64,000 nt of DNA from Rikenellaceae bacterium (GCA_015059905.1 SUZN01000007.1:62001-126000), one strand, 5' to 3'; counted from the first letter of the stretch, positions 33,743 to 43,943 are shown. Numbers and translations are program-made. Notes: generated from the letters alone by a model not told the origin.

Positions 33743-36700
33743 ATGAAGAAGTTATCTCTTATTTTTGCAATTTTCGCATCTGCCATCGTTGCACAAGCAT
33801 CCCCCCTTTGGATGCGTTATCCTGCAATCTCTCCCGATGGTGAGAAGGTTGCATTCTGCTACAAGGGCAGCATCTACGTTGCCTCGGTAAATGGAGGCGA
33901 GGCGGTGCGCGTGACCCCCACAGCTCACTACGACTATGCACCCGTATGGTCACCCGACTCAAAAACCATCGCTTTTGCCAGCAACCGCTACGGCAACTTC
34001 GATGTATTTACGGTAGAGACTACGGGCGGCACACCTAAACGCGTCACAACAAACTCGGCAAGCGAGGAGCCTTCGGCATTCTCACCCGATGGCAAGAAGA
34101 TATATTTCTCGGCTACAATCTCCGACCCCGTGGAGAGCGCACTCTTCCCAAAAGGTTCTATGCAGGAGCTTTATGCTATTCCTGTGACGGGAGGTCGTTA
34201 CGAGCGCGTGCTGGCGACACCTGCACAGGCACTCTCATTCAGCCGCGATGGCAAGCGTTTCCTCTATCAGGACCGCAAGGGTGGCGAGGATGATTTGCGT
34301 AAGCACCACACATCATCTATCACGCGCGATGTATGGCTCTACGACACCGAGTCGGGCAAGCATACACAGCTCACGCAGTGGGAGGGCGAGAACCGCAACC
34401 CACAGTTTGCTGACAACGACCAGACAATCTATTACCTCACCGAGCAGGGCGGCACATTCAACGTATGGTCAATGCCTGCCGACAACCCAGCAGCAGCCAA
34501 GCAGGTGACGAAGTTTAAGACACACCCCGTACGCTTCCTCACCATCGCCCAGAACGGTACACTTTGCTACGGTTACAACGGCGAGATTTACACCCAGGCA
34601 GCCAACGGCACACCAAAGAAGCTGGAGGTTAGCATCCGAGATGAGGAGCCTTCTGACAAACTTACATATATGACTGTCAGCGGTGGCGGTTACGCAACCG
34701 TATCACCCGACGGCAAGATGATAGCAACCGTTTCACGTGGCGAGTTGTTCGTCACTGCGGTGGACTACCCCACTACAAAGCGTATTACATCGACAGCACA
34801 GTCCGAGATTGCACCTTCATTCGCAGCCGACTCTCGCTCGATAGCCTACGCATCGGAGCGCGAGGGAAACTGGAACATCTACACAGCAGAGGTTGTTCGC
34901 AAGGAGGAGCCAAATCTGGCATATGCCACACTCATCGAGGAGAAGCCTCTCTTCAAAGATAACAAGGTGGATCGTTCTTATCCAAAATACTCACCCGACG
35001 GCAAAGAGCTGGCATTCGTGGAGGAGCGTTGCCGATTGATGGTTATGGATGTAAAATCGGGCAAGGTACGCCAGATTACTGACGGCTCACAGCACTACTC
35101 TACAGGAGGCGGCATGAACTATTCGTGGTCGCCCGACGGCAAGTGGTTCGTGGTAAGCTACACAGGCAACCGCCACGACCCATACTCTGACGTGGGTATT
35201 GTCAGCGCACAGGGTGGTGAGATACACAACCTCACCAACACAGGCTACTTCGACGAGTCGCCACAATGGGTGATGGGCGGTAACGCCATCGTATTCTCTA
35301 CCGACCGCTATGGTATGCGTAGCCACGCATCGTGGGGTTCACAGAGCGACGTGATGATTGTCTTTATGAATCGTAAGTCTTACGAGATTGCCAACATGAG
35401 CAAGGAGGATTACGAACTCTATAAGGAGGCCGAGAAGAAAGCAAAAGAGGAGAAGGAGAAGGCCGAGAAGGAGCAGGCTGAAAAGGAGAAGAACAAGAAG
35501 GGTGATAAAAAAGACGAGAAGAAGGTAGAGAAGCCCGAGGAGAAGAAGTCAGAGGATATCGTTATCGAGCTGGAGGGCATCGAGGACCGCATCGTGCGTC
35601 TCACCCCTCGTTCAGGTTCGTTAAGCGGCTTCACGATGACCAAGGATGGAGATAAGTTGCTCTATTGTATGTCTTACGATGGCAACTACGATATGTGGCA
35701 GCTCGACCTGCGTGATCGCAGCAACAAGGTGCTCTTCAATGGTGTGAGCGGCTCGCTGCAGTGGGATAAGAAGATGGAGAATATGTTTATTTTCGGTAAC
35801 CGCACAGGTAAATACAAGGGTGGCACGGGCGCATACACAGGCATCACTATCCGAGGCGAGATGAGCCTCGACCTGGCAGAGGAGCGCGAGTATATGTTCG
35901 ACCGCATCTATCGTCAGGAAAAAGAGCGTTTCTACCACAAGGATATGCACGGCGTGGATTGGGATGGCTTGCGCGATAACTACTCCAAGTTCCTGCCTCA
36001 CATCAACAACAACTACGACTTTGCCGAGATGGCGAGCGAGTGGCTGGGCGAGTTGAACGTATCGCACACAGGATGTAGTTACAGCGGCTCTTCAGACCCT
36101 AATGCTGACCTTACAGCCGACCTGGGTCTTATCTACGACCTCAACCGCAAGGGAGATGGTCTTTTGGTGCAGGAGGTTGTTGTGGGTGGTCCTTTCGACA
36201 AGGCTACATCTGAATTGCGTGCAGGCGATATCATCGAGAAGATTAACGGCAATCCAATCCTCGAGGGCGAGGACTTCTTCCCTCTGCTGAACCGTCTGGC
36301 GGGCAAGCGCACACTTGTTTCAATCTATCGTCCAGAGGAGAACAAGCGTTGGGAGGAGATTGTAAAGCCATTTTCTCGAGGCAACCTCACAGCCCTGCTT
36401 TACAAGCGTTGGGTTAAGCAGCGCGCAAAGGATGTGGAGCGTCTGTCGGGCGGCAGATTGGGTTATGTTCACATCGAGTCGATGGCTGATGGTAGCTTCC
36501 GCACGATGTATGCCGATGTATTGGGTAAGTACAACCACTGCGACGGTATTGTCATCGATACTCGTTTCAATGGCGGTGGTCGTATGCACGAGGATATTGA
36601 GATTATGTTCAGCGGCGAGAAGTACCTCACACAGGTTGTTCGCGGCAAGGAGGCGTGCGATATGCCAAGCCGTCGCTGGAACAAGCCTTCGATTATGATT

Positions 36701-37021
36701 ACCTGCGAGGCTAACTACTCTAACGCACACGGTACACCTTGGGTATATCAGCATCGTGGCATTGGTAAGATTGTGGGTATGCCTGTACCTGGTACAATGA
36801 CCAGCGTATCGTGGGAGCGTTTGCAGGATTCATCGCTCGTATTCGGTATTCCTGTAGTGGGCTACCGCACCGAGGATGGCTCATACCTGGAAAACAAGCA
36901 GTTGGAGCCAGATATCAAGGTGGCAAACAATCCTGAAATCATCATCACAGGACGTGACGAGCAGCTGGAGACAGCCGTAAAGGCGTTGCTGGAGGAGATT
37001 GATGCAGAGAAGAAAAAGTAA
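33743..37021 (+). CDS. Secreted tricorn-like serine protease (PD40 propeller, PDZ, S41)
   Basis: A 1092-residue periplasmic protease. Residues 1-19 are a signal peptide. About 20-535 are beta-propeller repeats of the WD40-like PD40 type (AISPDGEKVAF, WSPDSKTIAFASNR, YSPDGKELAFV). A long Lys/Glu-rich charged linker (about 560-610) follows, then a second propeller part, a PDZ domain at about 796-866 (VVVGGPFDKATSELRAGDIIEKI) and the S41 protease domain at about 895-1085. The nucleophile region is TCEANYSNAHGTPW, with RFNGGGRMHEDI before it. Family members degrade peptides. The gap to murB is only 5 bp. Confidence 0.93.
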   Translation: MKKLSLIFAIFASAIVAQASPLWMRYPAISPDGEKVAFCYKGSIYVASVNGGEAVRVTPTAHYDYAPVWSPDSKTIAFASNRYGNFDVFTVETTGGTPKRVTTNSASEEPSAFSPDGKKIYFSATISDPVESALFPKGSMQELYAIPVTGGRYERVLATPAQALSFSRDGKRFLYQDRKGGEDDLRKHHTSSITRDVWLYDTESGKHTQLTQWEGENRNPQFADNDQTIYYLTEQGGTFNVWSMPADNPAAAKQVTKFKTHPVRFLTIAQNGTLCYGYNGEIYTQAANGTPKKLEVSIRDEEPSDKLTYMTVSGGGYATVSPDGKMIATVSRGELFVTAVDYPTTKRITSTAQSEIAPSFAADSRSIAYASEREGNWNIYTAEVVRKEEPNLAYATLIEEKPLFKDNKVDRSYPKYSPDGKELAFVEERCRLMVMDVKSGKVRQITDGSQHYSTGGGMNYSWSPDGKWFVVSYTGNRHDPYSDVGIVSAQGGEIHNLTNTGYFDESPQWVMGGNAIVFSTDRYGMRSHASWGSQSDVMIVFMNRKSYEIANMSKEDYELYKEAEKKAKEEKEKAEKEQAEKEKNKKGDKKDEKKVEKPEEKKSEDIVIELEGIEDRIVRLTPRSGSLSGFTMTKDGDKLLYCMSYDGNYDMWQLDLRDRSNKVLFNGVSGSLQWDKKMENMFIFGNRTGKYKGGTGAYTGITIRGEMSLDLAEEREYMFDRIYRQEKERFYHKDMHGVDWDGLRDNYSKFLPHINNNYDFAEMASEWLGELNVSHTGCSYSGSSDPNADLTADLGLIYDLNRKGDGLLVQEVVVGGPFDKATSELRAGDIIEKINGNPILEGEDFFPLLNRLAGKRTLVSIYRPEENKRWEEIVKPFSRGNLTALLYKRWVKQRAKDVERLSGGRLGYVHIESMADGSFRTMYADVLGKYNHCDGIVIDTRFNGGGRMHEDIEIMFSGEKYLTQVVRGKEACDMPSRRWNKPSIMITCEANYSNAHGTPWVYQHRGIGKIVGMPVPGTMTSVSWERLQDSSLVFGIPVVGYRTEDGSYLENKQLEPDIKVANNPEIIITGRDEQLETAVKALLEEIDAEKKK

Positions 37022-37026
37022 CAAAG

Positions 37027-38037
37027 ATGATTAAAGAGTATATAAACCATCCGTTGCGCGACCTCAACAGCTTTCACGTTGAGGAGCGCGCGGAGCGCGT
37101 CATCACATTTGACCAAAAAGAGGATTTGGAGCAAATCTTCGCCGAGGGGCATACATTGGATAATTGGTATGTGCTGGGCGGAGGTAACAACATCCTCTTT
37201 ACTCGCCGTTTCGGTGGCACACTCATAAAGCCTGTGGGCAAGAATATCACCATCAAGGCAAATCTTGACGACAGCGTAATCGTTGAAGCCGAGGCGGGTG
37301 TTGAGTGGGACGATATGGTCGAGTGGAGCGTAGAGCGCGAACTATGGGGAATGGAGAACCTCTCGCTCATACCAGGTACGGTGGGAGCAGCCCCCGTGCA
37401 GAACATTGGAGCCTACGGTGCCGAGGCAAAGGATGTGATTGAGCGTGTGCACTACTACGATGCGAAGGAGAGGCGTCACCACACAATGGGCAACGCCGAA
37501 TGCCGTTTTGCTTACCGCGAGAGTATCTTCAAGCACGAATTGCGTGGCAAGGCGATTATAACTTCTGTGGAGTTCCGCCTCTCGAAATCTCAGCAGCCAT
37601 CACTCGGCTATGGTGACCTTGCAAAGGAGGTGGAGGCGCGCGGAAGGGTCACACTCAAGAATATCCGCGAGGCGGTCTGTTCGATACGTCGCTCCAAGCT
37701 GCCTGACACAGCCGTGTTGGGTAATGCGGGCAGTTTTTTCAAAAATCCTATCGTCAATAAGGATGTGAGCGAGAGACTCAAGCAGGAGTATGAGAATATG
37801 CCCGTATATCCCGTGTCGGAACAGAATTGCAAGTTAGCCGCAGGCTGGCTTATTGACCAGGCGGGACTGAAGGGATATAGGCAAGGTAATGTGGGAGTAC
37901 ACGAACGTCAGGCGCTGGTACTGGTGAACTTCGGTGGTGCTACGGGAGAGGAGGTTATCTCACTCTCGGAGTTGGTGCGTGAGCGCGTGAAGGAGAAGTT
38001 TGGTATTACGATTGACCCCGAAGTGAATATTTTGTAG
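37027..38037 (+). CDS. murB: UDP-N-acetylenolpyruvoylglucosamine reductase
   Basis: A 336-residue FAD enzyme that reduces UDP-GlcNAc-enolpyruvate to UDP-MurNAc in peptidoglycan synthesis. FAD-binding motif VLGGGNNILF, then GAAPVQNIGAYGAE, the type I tyrosine loop region with CRFAYRESIFK, and the catalytic Ser in NAGSFFKNPIV. The C-terminal Glu is in IDPEVNIL. It belongs to type I (E. coli-like, about 340 aa). It lies between the protease and tilS with gaps of 5 and 4 bp. Confidence 0.96.
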   Translation: MIKEYINHPLRDLNSFHVEERAERVITFDQKEDLEQIFAEGHTLDNWYVLGGGNNILFTRRFGGTLIKPVGKNITIKANLDDSVIVEAEAGVEWDDMVEWSVERELWGMENLSLIPGTVGAAPVQNIGAYGAEAKDVIERVHYYDAKERRHHTMGNAECRFAYRESIFKHELRGKAIITSVEFRLSKSQQPSLGYGDLAKEVEARGRVTLKNIREAVCSIRRSKLPDTAVLGNAGSFFKNPIVNKDVSERLKQEYENMPVYPVSEQNCKLAAGWLIDQAGLKGYRQGNVGVHERQALVLVNFGGATGEEVISLSELVRERVKEKFGITIDPEVNIL

Positions 38038-38041
38038 AGTT

Positions 38042-39391
38042 ATGGCGGAGGCTTTGATAGATAAATTCCAGGAGTACGTATCACGTAACGAACTCTTTAC
38101 CAAGCAGGATAAGATACTGCTAACCGTTTCGGGCGGCGTGGACTCAATGGTGCTAATGTCGCTATGTGTAAATAGCGGTTATAATGTTGGAGTGGCGCAC
38201 TGCAACTTCTGCTTGCGCGGTGCAGAGAGCGACGAGGATGAGATACTCGTGCAGGAGCGTTCACGCAAATATGGTATTGAGTGTCACACACGCCACTTCG
38301 ACACCACAAAGGAGATGGAGCTCACGGGCGAGTCGATGGAGATGGCGGCACGTCGTTTGCGTTACACCTGGTTTAAGGAGTTATGTGAGAAGTATGGTTA
38401 TACGGTAATCGCCGTAGCGCACCACATAGATGATTCAATCGAAACATTCTTCATAAACCTGTTGCGAGGCACAGGACTACGCGGACTGACAGGCATCCAC
38501 AATCAGGTGGGGCGTGTCGTGCGTCCGCTGATGTTCGCCACACGCAAGGAGATTATGGACTATGCGATGCACAAGCACATACCCTACCGCGAGGACTCAT
38601 CAAACAAATCGACAAAATATCTGCGTAACAAGATACGCCTGGGTCTAACGCCTCGCATACGCGAGATTAACCCTCGCTTCCCATTCATTATGTACCGCAA
38701 CATCGAGCGATTGATGGCGGCACAACAGTTCATCGACTGCGCCATAGACAACATCTACGAGCAGGTGACAACACTCCAGGGAGGCATCTACACCATCCAC
38801 GTTGAGAAGATTATGCACAGCGGTTCGCGCGACTTTGTCATTTATGAGATTCTCAACTCTCGCTTCGGTTTCAAGGGCGACACGGTGGACGGATTGTGCA
38901 AGGCACTCTCGGCAGAGATTAGTGGCAAACGCTTCTATTCACGCTCCCACGTCGCCTATCTTAATCGTGGGAACATTGAGGTTGCGCCTATCGAGGAGGA
39001 GGACCGCTGCGAGGTCAAGGTGCAGCAAGGTCAGCAACGAGCATACTGCGGCAACTCGGTGTTGTATTTTGAGTTATGTGACGTGGATAGCATTACAACA
39101 TACAACGTAGCAGATAATGTGGCGTTGCTTGATGCCGACAAACTGAGCTATCCATTGGTGTTGCGTCGTTGGATGGAGGGAGACAGCTTCATTCCATTCG
39201 GTATGACAGGCAGAAAGAAGGTGAGTGACTATCTTATTGACCACAAAGTATCTATCCCCGAGAAAAACCGTCAGTTCGTGATGCTTTCCGAAGGTGAGAT
39301 TGCGTGGCTCATAGGACGTCGTATAGGCGATGAGTTCCGCATAACACGCCAGACAGAGACCGTACTGCGTATTACAAAAGAGATAATATAG
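38042..39391 (+). CDS. tilS: tRNA(Ile)-lysidine synthase
   Basis: A 449-residue enzyme that changes the wobble C of the CAU anticodon of tRNA-Ile2 to lysidine. The PP-loop motif SGGVDS is at residues 30-35. AVAHHIDDSIETFFINLLRG is split here as HHIDDSIETF and LLRGTGLRGLTG. RYLRNKIR is present in the form STKYLRNKIRLGLTP. The C-terminal TilS domain carries LPLVLRRWMEGDSFIPFGM-like residues (LVLRRWMEGDSF) and KKVSDYLIDHKV. Full length, in operon with murB and holA. Confidence 0.96.
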   Translation: MAEALIDKFQEYVSRNELFTKQDKILLTVSGGVDSMVLMSLCVNSGYNVGVAHCNFCLRGAESDEDEILVQERSRKYGIECHTRHFDTTKEMELTGESMEMAARRLRYTWFKELCEKYGYTVIAVAHHIDDSIETFFINLLRGTGLRGLTGIHNQVGRVVRPLMFATRKEIMDYAMHKHIPYREDSSNKSTKYLRNKIRLGLTPRIREINPRFPFIMYRNIERLMAAQQFIDCAIDNIYEQVTTLQGGIYTIHVEKIMHSGSRDFVIYEILNSRFGFKGDTVDGLCKALSAEISGKRFYSRSHVAYLNRGNIEVAPIEEEDRCEVKVQQGQQRAYCGNSVLYFELCDVDSITTYNVADNVALLDADKLSYPLVLRRWMEGDSFIPFGMTGRKKVSDYLIDHKVSIPEKNRQFVMLSEGEIAWLIGRRIGDEFRITRQTETVLRITKEII

Positions 39392-39394
39392 AAG

Positions 39395-40465
39395 ATGGCT
39401 AAATCGACAATAAAATTCAAGGATTGTGTAGCCGAATTTGAGCGACTGCAGGCCTCAATCAACAAGCGAGAGTTCGCGCCCATATATCTATTGATGGGCG
39501 AGGAGAGTTATTTTATCGACCGCTTGAGTGAGCAATTAGCCCAGACTATACTCTCTCCTGCAGAGCAGGCGTTCAACCAGATAACCGTCTATGGCAAGGA
39601 TAGCGAGGCAGGTCAGGTGGTAAATCTCTGCCGCCAGATGCCTATGATGGGAGCCTATGAGGTGATTATTGTGAAGGAGGCGCAGCAGTTACGACAGATA
39701 GAGAAACTATCGCACTACACCTCGAAACCACAGAAATCCACAATCCTTATCATCTGCCACAAGGAGAAGAATGTCGATAAACGCTCGGCGCTCTACAAGC
39801 AGTGCCAGAAGGAGGGCGTGGTGTTTGAGTCGGTGCGTCCACGAGAGTACGAGATTGGAGGCTGGCTGACCCAATTCATCGCAGGCAAGGGACTGAAGAT
39901 AAGCCCAAAGGCGGTGCAGATGCTCTCTGACCACCTCGGTTGCGACATTGCCAAGATATCGAACGAGCTGGACAAGCTTGTTGTGTCGCTGCCCGCTGGC
40001 ACGGTGGGAATTACCGATGTAGATATCGAGCAGAAGGTGGGCATATCGAAGGATTACAACAACTTCGAGCTGTGCAATGCCGTAGCGTTGCAGGATGTAA
40101 CACGCGCGCTGAAGATTGCCGACCACTTCGCCCACAATCCCAAGGATAACCCTCTGCTTGTCACCATAATGTCGTTATATGGTCTGTTCCGCGACCTCTT
40201 TATCATCAACTATCTGCGTTGGCAGGAGCGACAGAAGCGCATCCCTATGCCAAACGATATGGAGCTGATGCGAATACTTAAGAAGAGTAACCTCTACGCC
40301 ATTGGCGAAGTGAAGCAGCAGGCGGCACGATGGGACAACCGCCGCGTATTCCGCATCCTGGGATTGCTGCGCGAATATGACGGCAAGAGCAAGGGCATTG
40401 ATACGGGCGGAATGAATGACGGAGAGTTATTGCGCGAGTTATTGTTAAAGATTTTCATTGGATAG
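39395..40465 (+). CDS. holA: DNA polymerase III subunit delta
   Basis: A 356-residue clamp-loader subunit that opens the beta sliding clamp. The N-terminus has APIYLLMGEESYFIDRLSEQL with a degenerate P-loop, as usual for delta. The middle shows SDHLGCDIAKISNELDKL, the delta signature, and the C-terminal collar domain ends ELLRELLLKIFIG. Only 3 bp separate it from tilS. The next gene probably starts 3 bp after its stop. Confidence 0.93.
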   Translation: MAKSTIKFKDCVAEFERLQASINKREFAPIYLLMGEESYFIDRLSEQLAQTILSPAEQAFNQITVYGKDSEAGQVVNLCRQMPMMGAYEVIIVKEAQQLRQIEKLSHYTSKPQKSTILIICHKEKNVDKRSALYKQCQKEGVVFESVRPREYEIGGWLTQFIAGKGLKISPKAVQMLSDHLGCDIAKISNELDKLVVSLPAGTVGITDVDIEQKVGISKDYNNFELCNAVALQDVTRALKIADHFAHNPKDNPLLVTIMSLYGLFRDLFIINYLRWQERQKRIPMPNDMELMRILKKSNLYAIGEVKQQAARWDNRRVFRILGLLREYDGKSKGIDTGGMNDGELLRELLLKIFIG

Positions 40466-40468
40466 AAG

Positions 40469-41242
40469 TTGGCAGAGCAGCGTAGATATATGATTCGAGA
40501 TGGGGCGTTGACAGAGTGGCAACACCTTGATATGCCATATATATATCAGAGTATCCATACCCTATCACACAAGACCCGTCACGCTGCCGACCACCTGAAG
40601 ATACTAAACACCGCCGCGATGCGACTCTTTGGTGTGCAGAGCGACCTCACACGAAGGGAACTTGAAAGACAGACAACTGCCCTGCTCGAGGCAAACTACT
40701 GCACGCGCAACACATCAATTGAGGTCATTCTAAAATTATACCCTACGGGAGAACAGACTCTGGAGGTTGGCGAAGAGTCTATTTATAGTGGTTACGTTGT
40801 GCGTAGCCTGCGCCCCGAAGCGTCAATAATACGTTCAACAGCGCCACTTGCCGACTACCCCACTTCGGCGATGGTTGCTACACGCCACCTGATGCGAGAG
40901 ATAGCCACCGCACGCGACAAGCACCGCGTGATTATGGCAAATGAGCAGGGTGACGTTATAAACGATGTAGCAGAACCTCTGCTCGTTATCAAGGAGGACA
41001 CCATAACGCTGCAACCATCACCGCTACAATCGGTCGAGCAACAACTCATCGAACTCGCAGCATTAAGACTCGGCTACAAGGTTGAACACGCGCCCATTAC
41101 GGTTAAGATGTTGCAATCGGCACACGAAGTGCTGATACTATCGTGGCAGGGCATAACAGCCGTGTCACACATCGAAAGCAAGCCATATATGTCGGTCATA
41201 TCCGAGCGATTGGCATTAGAAATTGAAAGCAAAGAGAAATAA
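40469..41242 (+). CDS. Class IV aminotransferase-like protein, probably catalytically dead
   Basis: A 257-residue protein starting at TTG 40469, or 250 residues from ATG 40490. The C-terminal half fits the fold-type IV PLP family: VIMANEQGDVINDVAEPLLVI aligns (in pieces) with the usual L-D-x-x-G-x-V-x-E block, and LQSAHEVLILSWQGITAVSHIESKPY matches the A-D-E-V-F-x-T region. The Lys that binds PLP, expected about 28 residues before NEQGD, is replaced (region YPTSAMVATRHL), and the Glu of the S-E-G motif is Asn/Asp. It sits between holA and coaD, 3 and 7 bp away, so a role linked to housekeeping is possible. Family call is tentative. Confidence 0.6.
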   Translation: MAEQRRYMIRDGALTEWQHLDMPYIYQSIHTLSHKTRHAADHLKILNTAAMRLFGVQSDLTRRELERQTTALLEANYCTRNTSIEVILKLYPTGEQTLEVGEESIYSGYVVRSLRPEASIIRSTAPLADYPTSAMVATRHLMREIATARDKHRVIMANEQGDVINDVAEPLLVIKEDTITLQPSPLQSVEQQLIELAALRLGYKVEHAPITVKMLQSAHEVLILSWQGITAVSHIESKPYMSVISERLALEIESKEK

Positions 41243-41249
41243 CACTGAT

Positions 41250-41723
41250 ATGAAAACAGCTATTTTCCCAGGGTCGTTTGACCCCTTTACGCGTGGTCAC
41301 GAGGCGGTTGTGGAGCAGGCTTTGCAGCTCTTCGACCGAGTGATGATTGCCATTGGCGACAACGTAAGCAAAAACTCGCTCCTGAGTCTTAAGAATAGGC
41401 TACGTCTGATACGCCGCCTTTATGAGAACAACCCCAAAGTGGAGTGTGTAGCATACTCAACTTTGACAGGAGACCTTGCCCGCGAGATAGGCGCGCAGGC
41501 TATCATACGAGGTGTGCGTAACACTATCGACTTTGAGTATGAGCGCACGATGGCGCAGACCAACCGCCGTCTGTTCCCCGAGATTACTACCCTGCTGCTC
41601 TTCACGCCACCAGAGCTTGCCGATGTCTCATCCTCTACGGTGAGAGAGTTGTTGCAATTTGGTCACGATGTATCGGAAATGATACCCAAGGGTATAGAGA
41701 TAGAAAACTATATTGAGAAGTAG
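41250..41723 (+). CDS. coaD: Phosphopantetheine adenylyltransferase
   Basis: A 157-residue enzyme of coenzyme A synthesis, forming dephospho-CoA from 4'-phosphopantetheine and ATP. The nucleotidyltransferase motif PGSFDPFTRGHEAV contains T/HxGH, and IIRGVRNTIDFEYE and the ISSTxxR-like SSSTVRELLQ are present. The ATG at 41250 is chosen because it puts the motif 6 residues in, as in other CoaD proteins; an upstream ATG at 41223 overlaps the previous gene. The pathway partner coaBC is in this window at 61083. Confidence 0.96.
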   Translation: MKTAIFPGSFDPFTRGHEAVVEQALQLFDRVMIAIGDNVSKNSLLSLKNRLRLIRRLYENNPKVECVAYSTLTGDLAREIGAQAIIRGVRNTIDFEYERTMAQTNRRLFPEITTLLLFTPPELADVSSSTVRELLQFGHDVSEMIPKGIEIENYIEK

Positions 41724-41736
41724 CTCACGCGCGGGG

Positions 41737-41767
41737 TTGCAAAATCACGATATTATTACTACATTTG
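41737..41767 (+). promoter_or_regulatory. Promoter of lpxD
   Basis: TTG (41737-41739), a 20-bp spacer and TACATTTG (41760-41767), with the lpxD ATG 41 bp downstream. Confidence 0.7.
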
Positions 41768-41807
41768 CCCACTGATTTATAGGATTTTAACATATAAAAG
41801 ATAAGAA

Positions 41808-42830
41808 ATGGAATTTACAGCGGAAATGATTGCAGGTTTGCTCGGCGGCGAGATCGTCGGCGACAAGAGTGCGGCAGTACACACCGTCTCATCAATCGAA
41901 GGCGGCAAGAAGGGTGCGCTCACCTATCTTTCAAACCCTAAATATGAAGAGTTCATCTACACAACCGAAGCCTCTATCGTTTTGGTAGGCAACGATTTCA
42001 CCCCCAAGCAGGAGGTTGCAGCAACGCTTATCAAACTGCCCGACGTGGGTGCTGCGGTGCTGAAATTGCTGGAGATGTACAACGCTATGAAACCCCAGAA
42101 GAAGGGCATCAGCAAGATGGCATCTATCTCTGAAAAGGCAACTGTTGCGGAGGATTGCTACGTTGGAGACTTTGCTGTTATCGAGGCGGGCGCAGTCATC
42201 GAGGCGGGTGCAAAGATATATCCACAGGTGTATGTTGGTGATGGCGTAAAGATTGGCGCTGGCACAACGCTCTACCCTGGAGTAAAGATTTACGAGGGCT
42301 GCCGCGTAGGTGCGAACTGCATTATCCACGCAGGAGCTGTGATTGGCGCAGATGGTTTCGGCTTCCTGCCAAAGCCAGATGGCACATTTGACAAGATTCC
42401 ACAGCTCGGCAACGTGATTATCGAAGATAACGTTGAGATTGGTGCAAACACTTGTATCGACCGTGCAAAGACCGACTCAACAATCATCCGTAAGGGTGTA
42501 AAGCTCGACAACCTTATCCAAGTGGGTCACAACGTGGAGATTGGCGAGAATACCGTATCATCGGCACAGATGGGTATCGCTGGCACATCGAAGGTGGGTC
42601 GCAACTGCTTCCTGGCGGGTCAGGTAGGCATTGCCGACCACGTCACTATCGGTAACTATGTGAAGATTGGTTCAAAGTCAGGTATCGACAAGAATGTGCC
42701 CGATGGCGAGATTCGCTTCGGTTACCCAGCCCTGCCAGGCGTAGGCTACCACCGCTCGTTTGCCGTATTCAAGAACCTGCCAGAGTTGCAGCGCAGAGTG
42801 GCGACATTGGAGAAAGAGATTAAGAAATAA
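41808..42830 (+). CDS. lpxD: UDP-3-O-(3-hydroxyacyl)glucosamine N-acyltransferase
   Basis: A 340-residue enzyme that adds the N-linked hydroxy fatty acid in lipid A synthesis. It has the N-terminal uridine-binding domain (1-100, [15 protein letters not shown]), a left-handed beta-helix of hexapeptide repeats ([32 protein letters not shown]), the catalytic His in [13 protein letters not shown], and a C-terminal helix [15 protein letters not shown]. In many Bacteroidales lpxD is followed by lpxC/fabZ and lpxA; here it is followed by a TlpA lipoprotein instead. Confidence 0.95.
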   Translation: MEFTAEMIAGLLGGEIVGDKSAAVHTVSSIEGGKKGALTYLSNPKYEEFIYTTEASIVLVGNDFTPKQEVAATLIKLPDVGAAVLKLLEMYNAMKPQKKGISKMASISEKATVAEDCYVGDFAVIEAGAVIEAGAKIYPQVYVGDGVKIGAGTTLYPGVKIYEGCRVGANCIIHAGAVIGADGFGFLPKPDGTFDKIPQLGNVIIEDNVEIGANTCIDRAKTDSTIIRKGVKLDNLIQVGHNVEIGENTVSSAQMGIAGTSKVGRNCFLAGQVGIADHVTIGNYVKIGSKSGIDKNVPDGEIRFGYPALPGVGYHRSFAVFKNLPELQRRVATLEKEIKK

Positions 42831-42847
42831 CAAAACCAAATAAGAAA

Positions 42848-43888
42848 ATGAAGAAGATTTTTATTTTTGCATTGGCGGCTGCGGCTATGGTTAGCTGCGG
42901 CAGCGCAACAAAGTTTACAATCACAGGCTCATCGGAGGAGTTTGCTGATGGCAAGTGGGCATTTTTGGGAGAGCAGAAGGGTCGTGAGTTTGTAAAGAGC
43001 GACTCTGTGCAGATTGCTAGCAACAGCTTCACTTTGAAGGGCGAGGTTGAGACTCCTTATGCAGCATACGTTGCAATTGGCGATGTGGATGCACGTCCAG
43101 ATGCGTATGTTGAGGTTATCGTTGAGCCAGGTCAGATTGAGGTTAAGAAGCTCGACCCAGAGCACCGTGCATTCAGCGCTGTGGGTACTCCAACAAACGA
43201 CAAGCTTGCTGACCTGCACGTTAAGCAGTGGTCTCTCAAGCAGGATGAGGCTGGCGAGGATGAGTATATCGCCCTGCAGCTTGCAACAATCAAGGAGAAC
43301 ATCGACAACGTACTCGGTCTTAAGCTCTTCAAGGAGACTTATTACTACTTCAAGCCACAGGATGTTATCGACCTTGTAAACGCTATGCCAGAGGCTACAC
43401 AGGCTGACGAGGGTATCGCAAAGACAAAGCAGGCTGCCGAGCAGGCGCTGAAGGTACAGCCAGGGAACCCTTACATCGACATCGTGGAGAAGGATGCTGA
43501 CGGCAAGGAGATTTCACTCAAGAGCGTTGTGGAGAACAAGAATAACAAGTATGTGCTTCTGGACTTCTGGGCTTCTTGGTGCGGTCCTTGTATGGCAGAG
43601 GTGCCACACCTAAAGGCAACTTACGAGGCATACCACAAGAAGGGCTTTGAGATTTACGGCGCATCATTCGACCGCGCTCGCGAGCCTTGGTTGAAGGCTG
43701 TGGAGGAGAAGGAGATGAACTGGGTACACGTCAGCGCGCTCAAGATGTGGGACAATCAGGCTCGTCACGACTACGCTGTGAACTCTATCCCAGCTAACTT
43801 CCTTATCGACTGCTCAACAGGCGAGATTATCGCTACACAGTTGCGCGGCGAGGAGCTTGAGAAGAAGATTGCAGAGCTTTTGAAGTAA
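42848..43888 (+). CDS. TlpA-type thiol-disulfide lipoprotein with DUF4369-like N-terminal domain
   Basis: A 346-residue lipoprotein; the signal ends MVSC (Cys17). Residues about 22-200 form a beta-rich then helical domain of the kind found at the N-terminus of Bacteroidota TlpA proteins (FTITGSSEEFADGKWAFLGE in two pieces; VEVIVEPGQIEV). The thioredoxin domain follows, with WASWC245-GPC248 and the cis-Pro in NSIPANFLID. Such proteins reduce disulfides in the periplasm. It follows lpxD by 17 bp and ends at a strong terminator. Confidence 0.9.
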   Translation: MKKIFIFALAAAAMVSCGSATKFTITGSSEEFADGKWAFLGEQKGREFVKSDSVQIASNSFTLKGEVETPYAAYVAIGDVDARPDAYVEVIVEPGQIEVKKLDPEHRAFSAVGTPTNDKLADLHVKQWSLKQDEAGEDEYIALQLATIKENIDNVLGLKLFKETYYYFKPQDVIDLVNAMPEATQADEGIAKTKQAAEQALKVQPGNPYIDIVEKDADGKEISLKSVVENKNNKYVLLDFWASWCGPCMAEVPHLKATYEAYHKKGFEIYGASFDRAREPWLKAVEEKEMNWVHVSALKMWDNQARHDYAVNSIPANFLIDCSTGEIIATQLRGEELEKKIAELLK

Positions 43889-43907
43889 TTTTTTGCTAAA
43901 AATATTT

Positions 43908-43943
43908 ATAGGCTATCAACAAATGTTGGTAGCCTATTTTTTT
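43908..43943 (+). terminator. Terminator of the lpxD-tlpA transcript
   Basis: ATAGGCTATCAAC pairs with GTTGGTAGCCTAT over AAAT, followed by six T. Confidence 0.92.
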
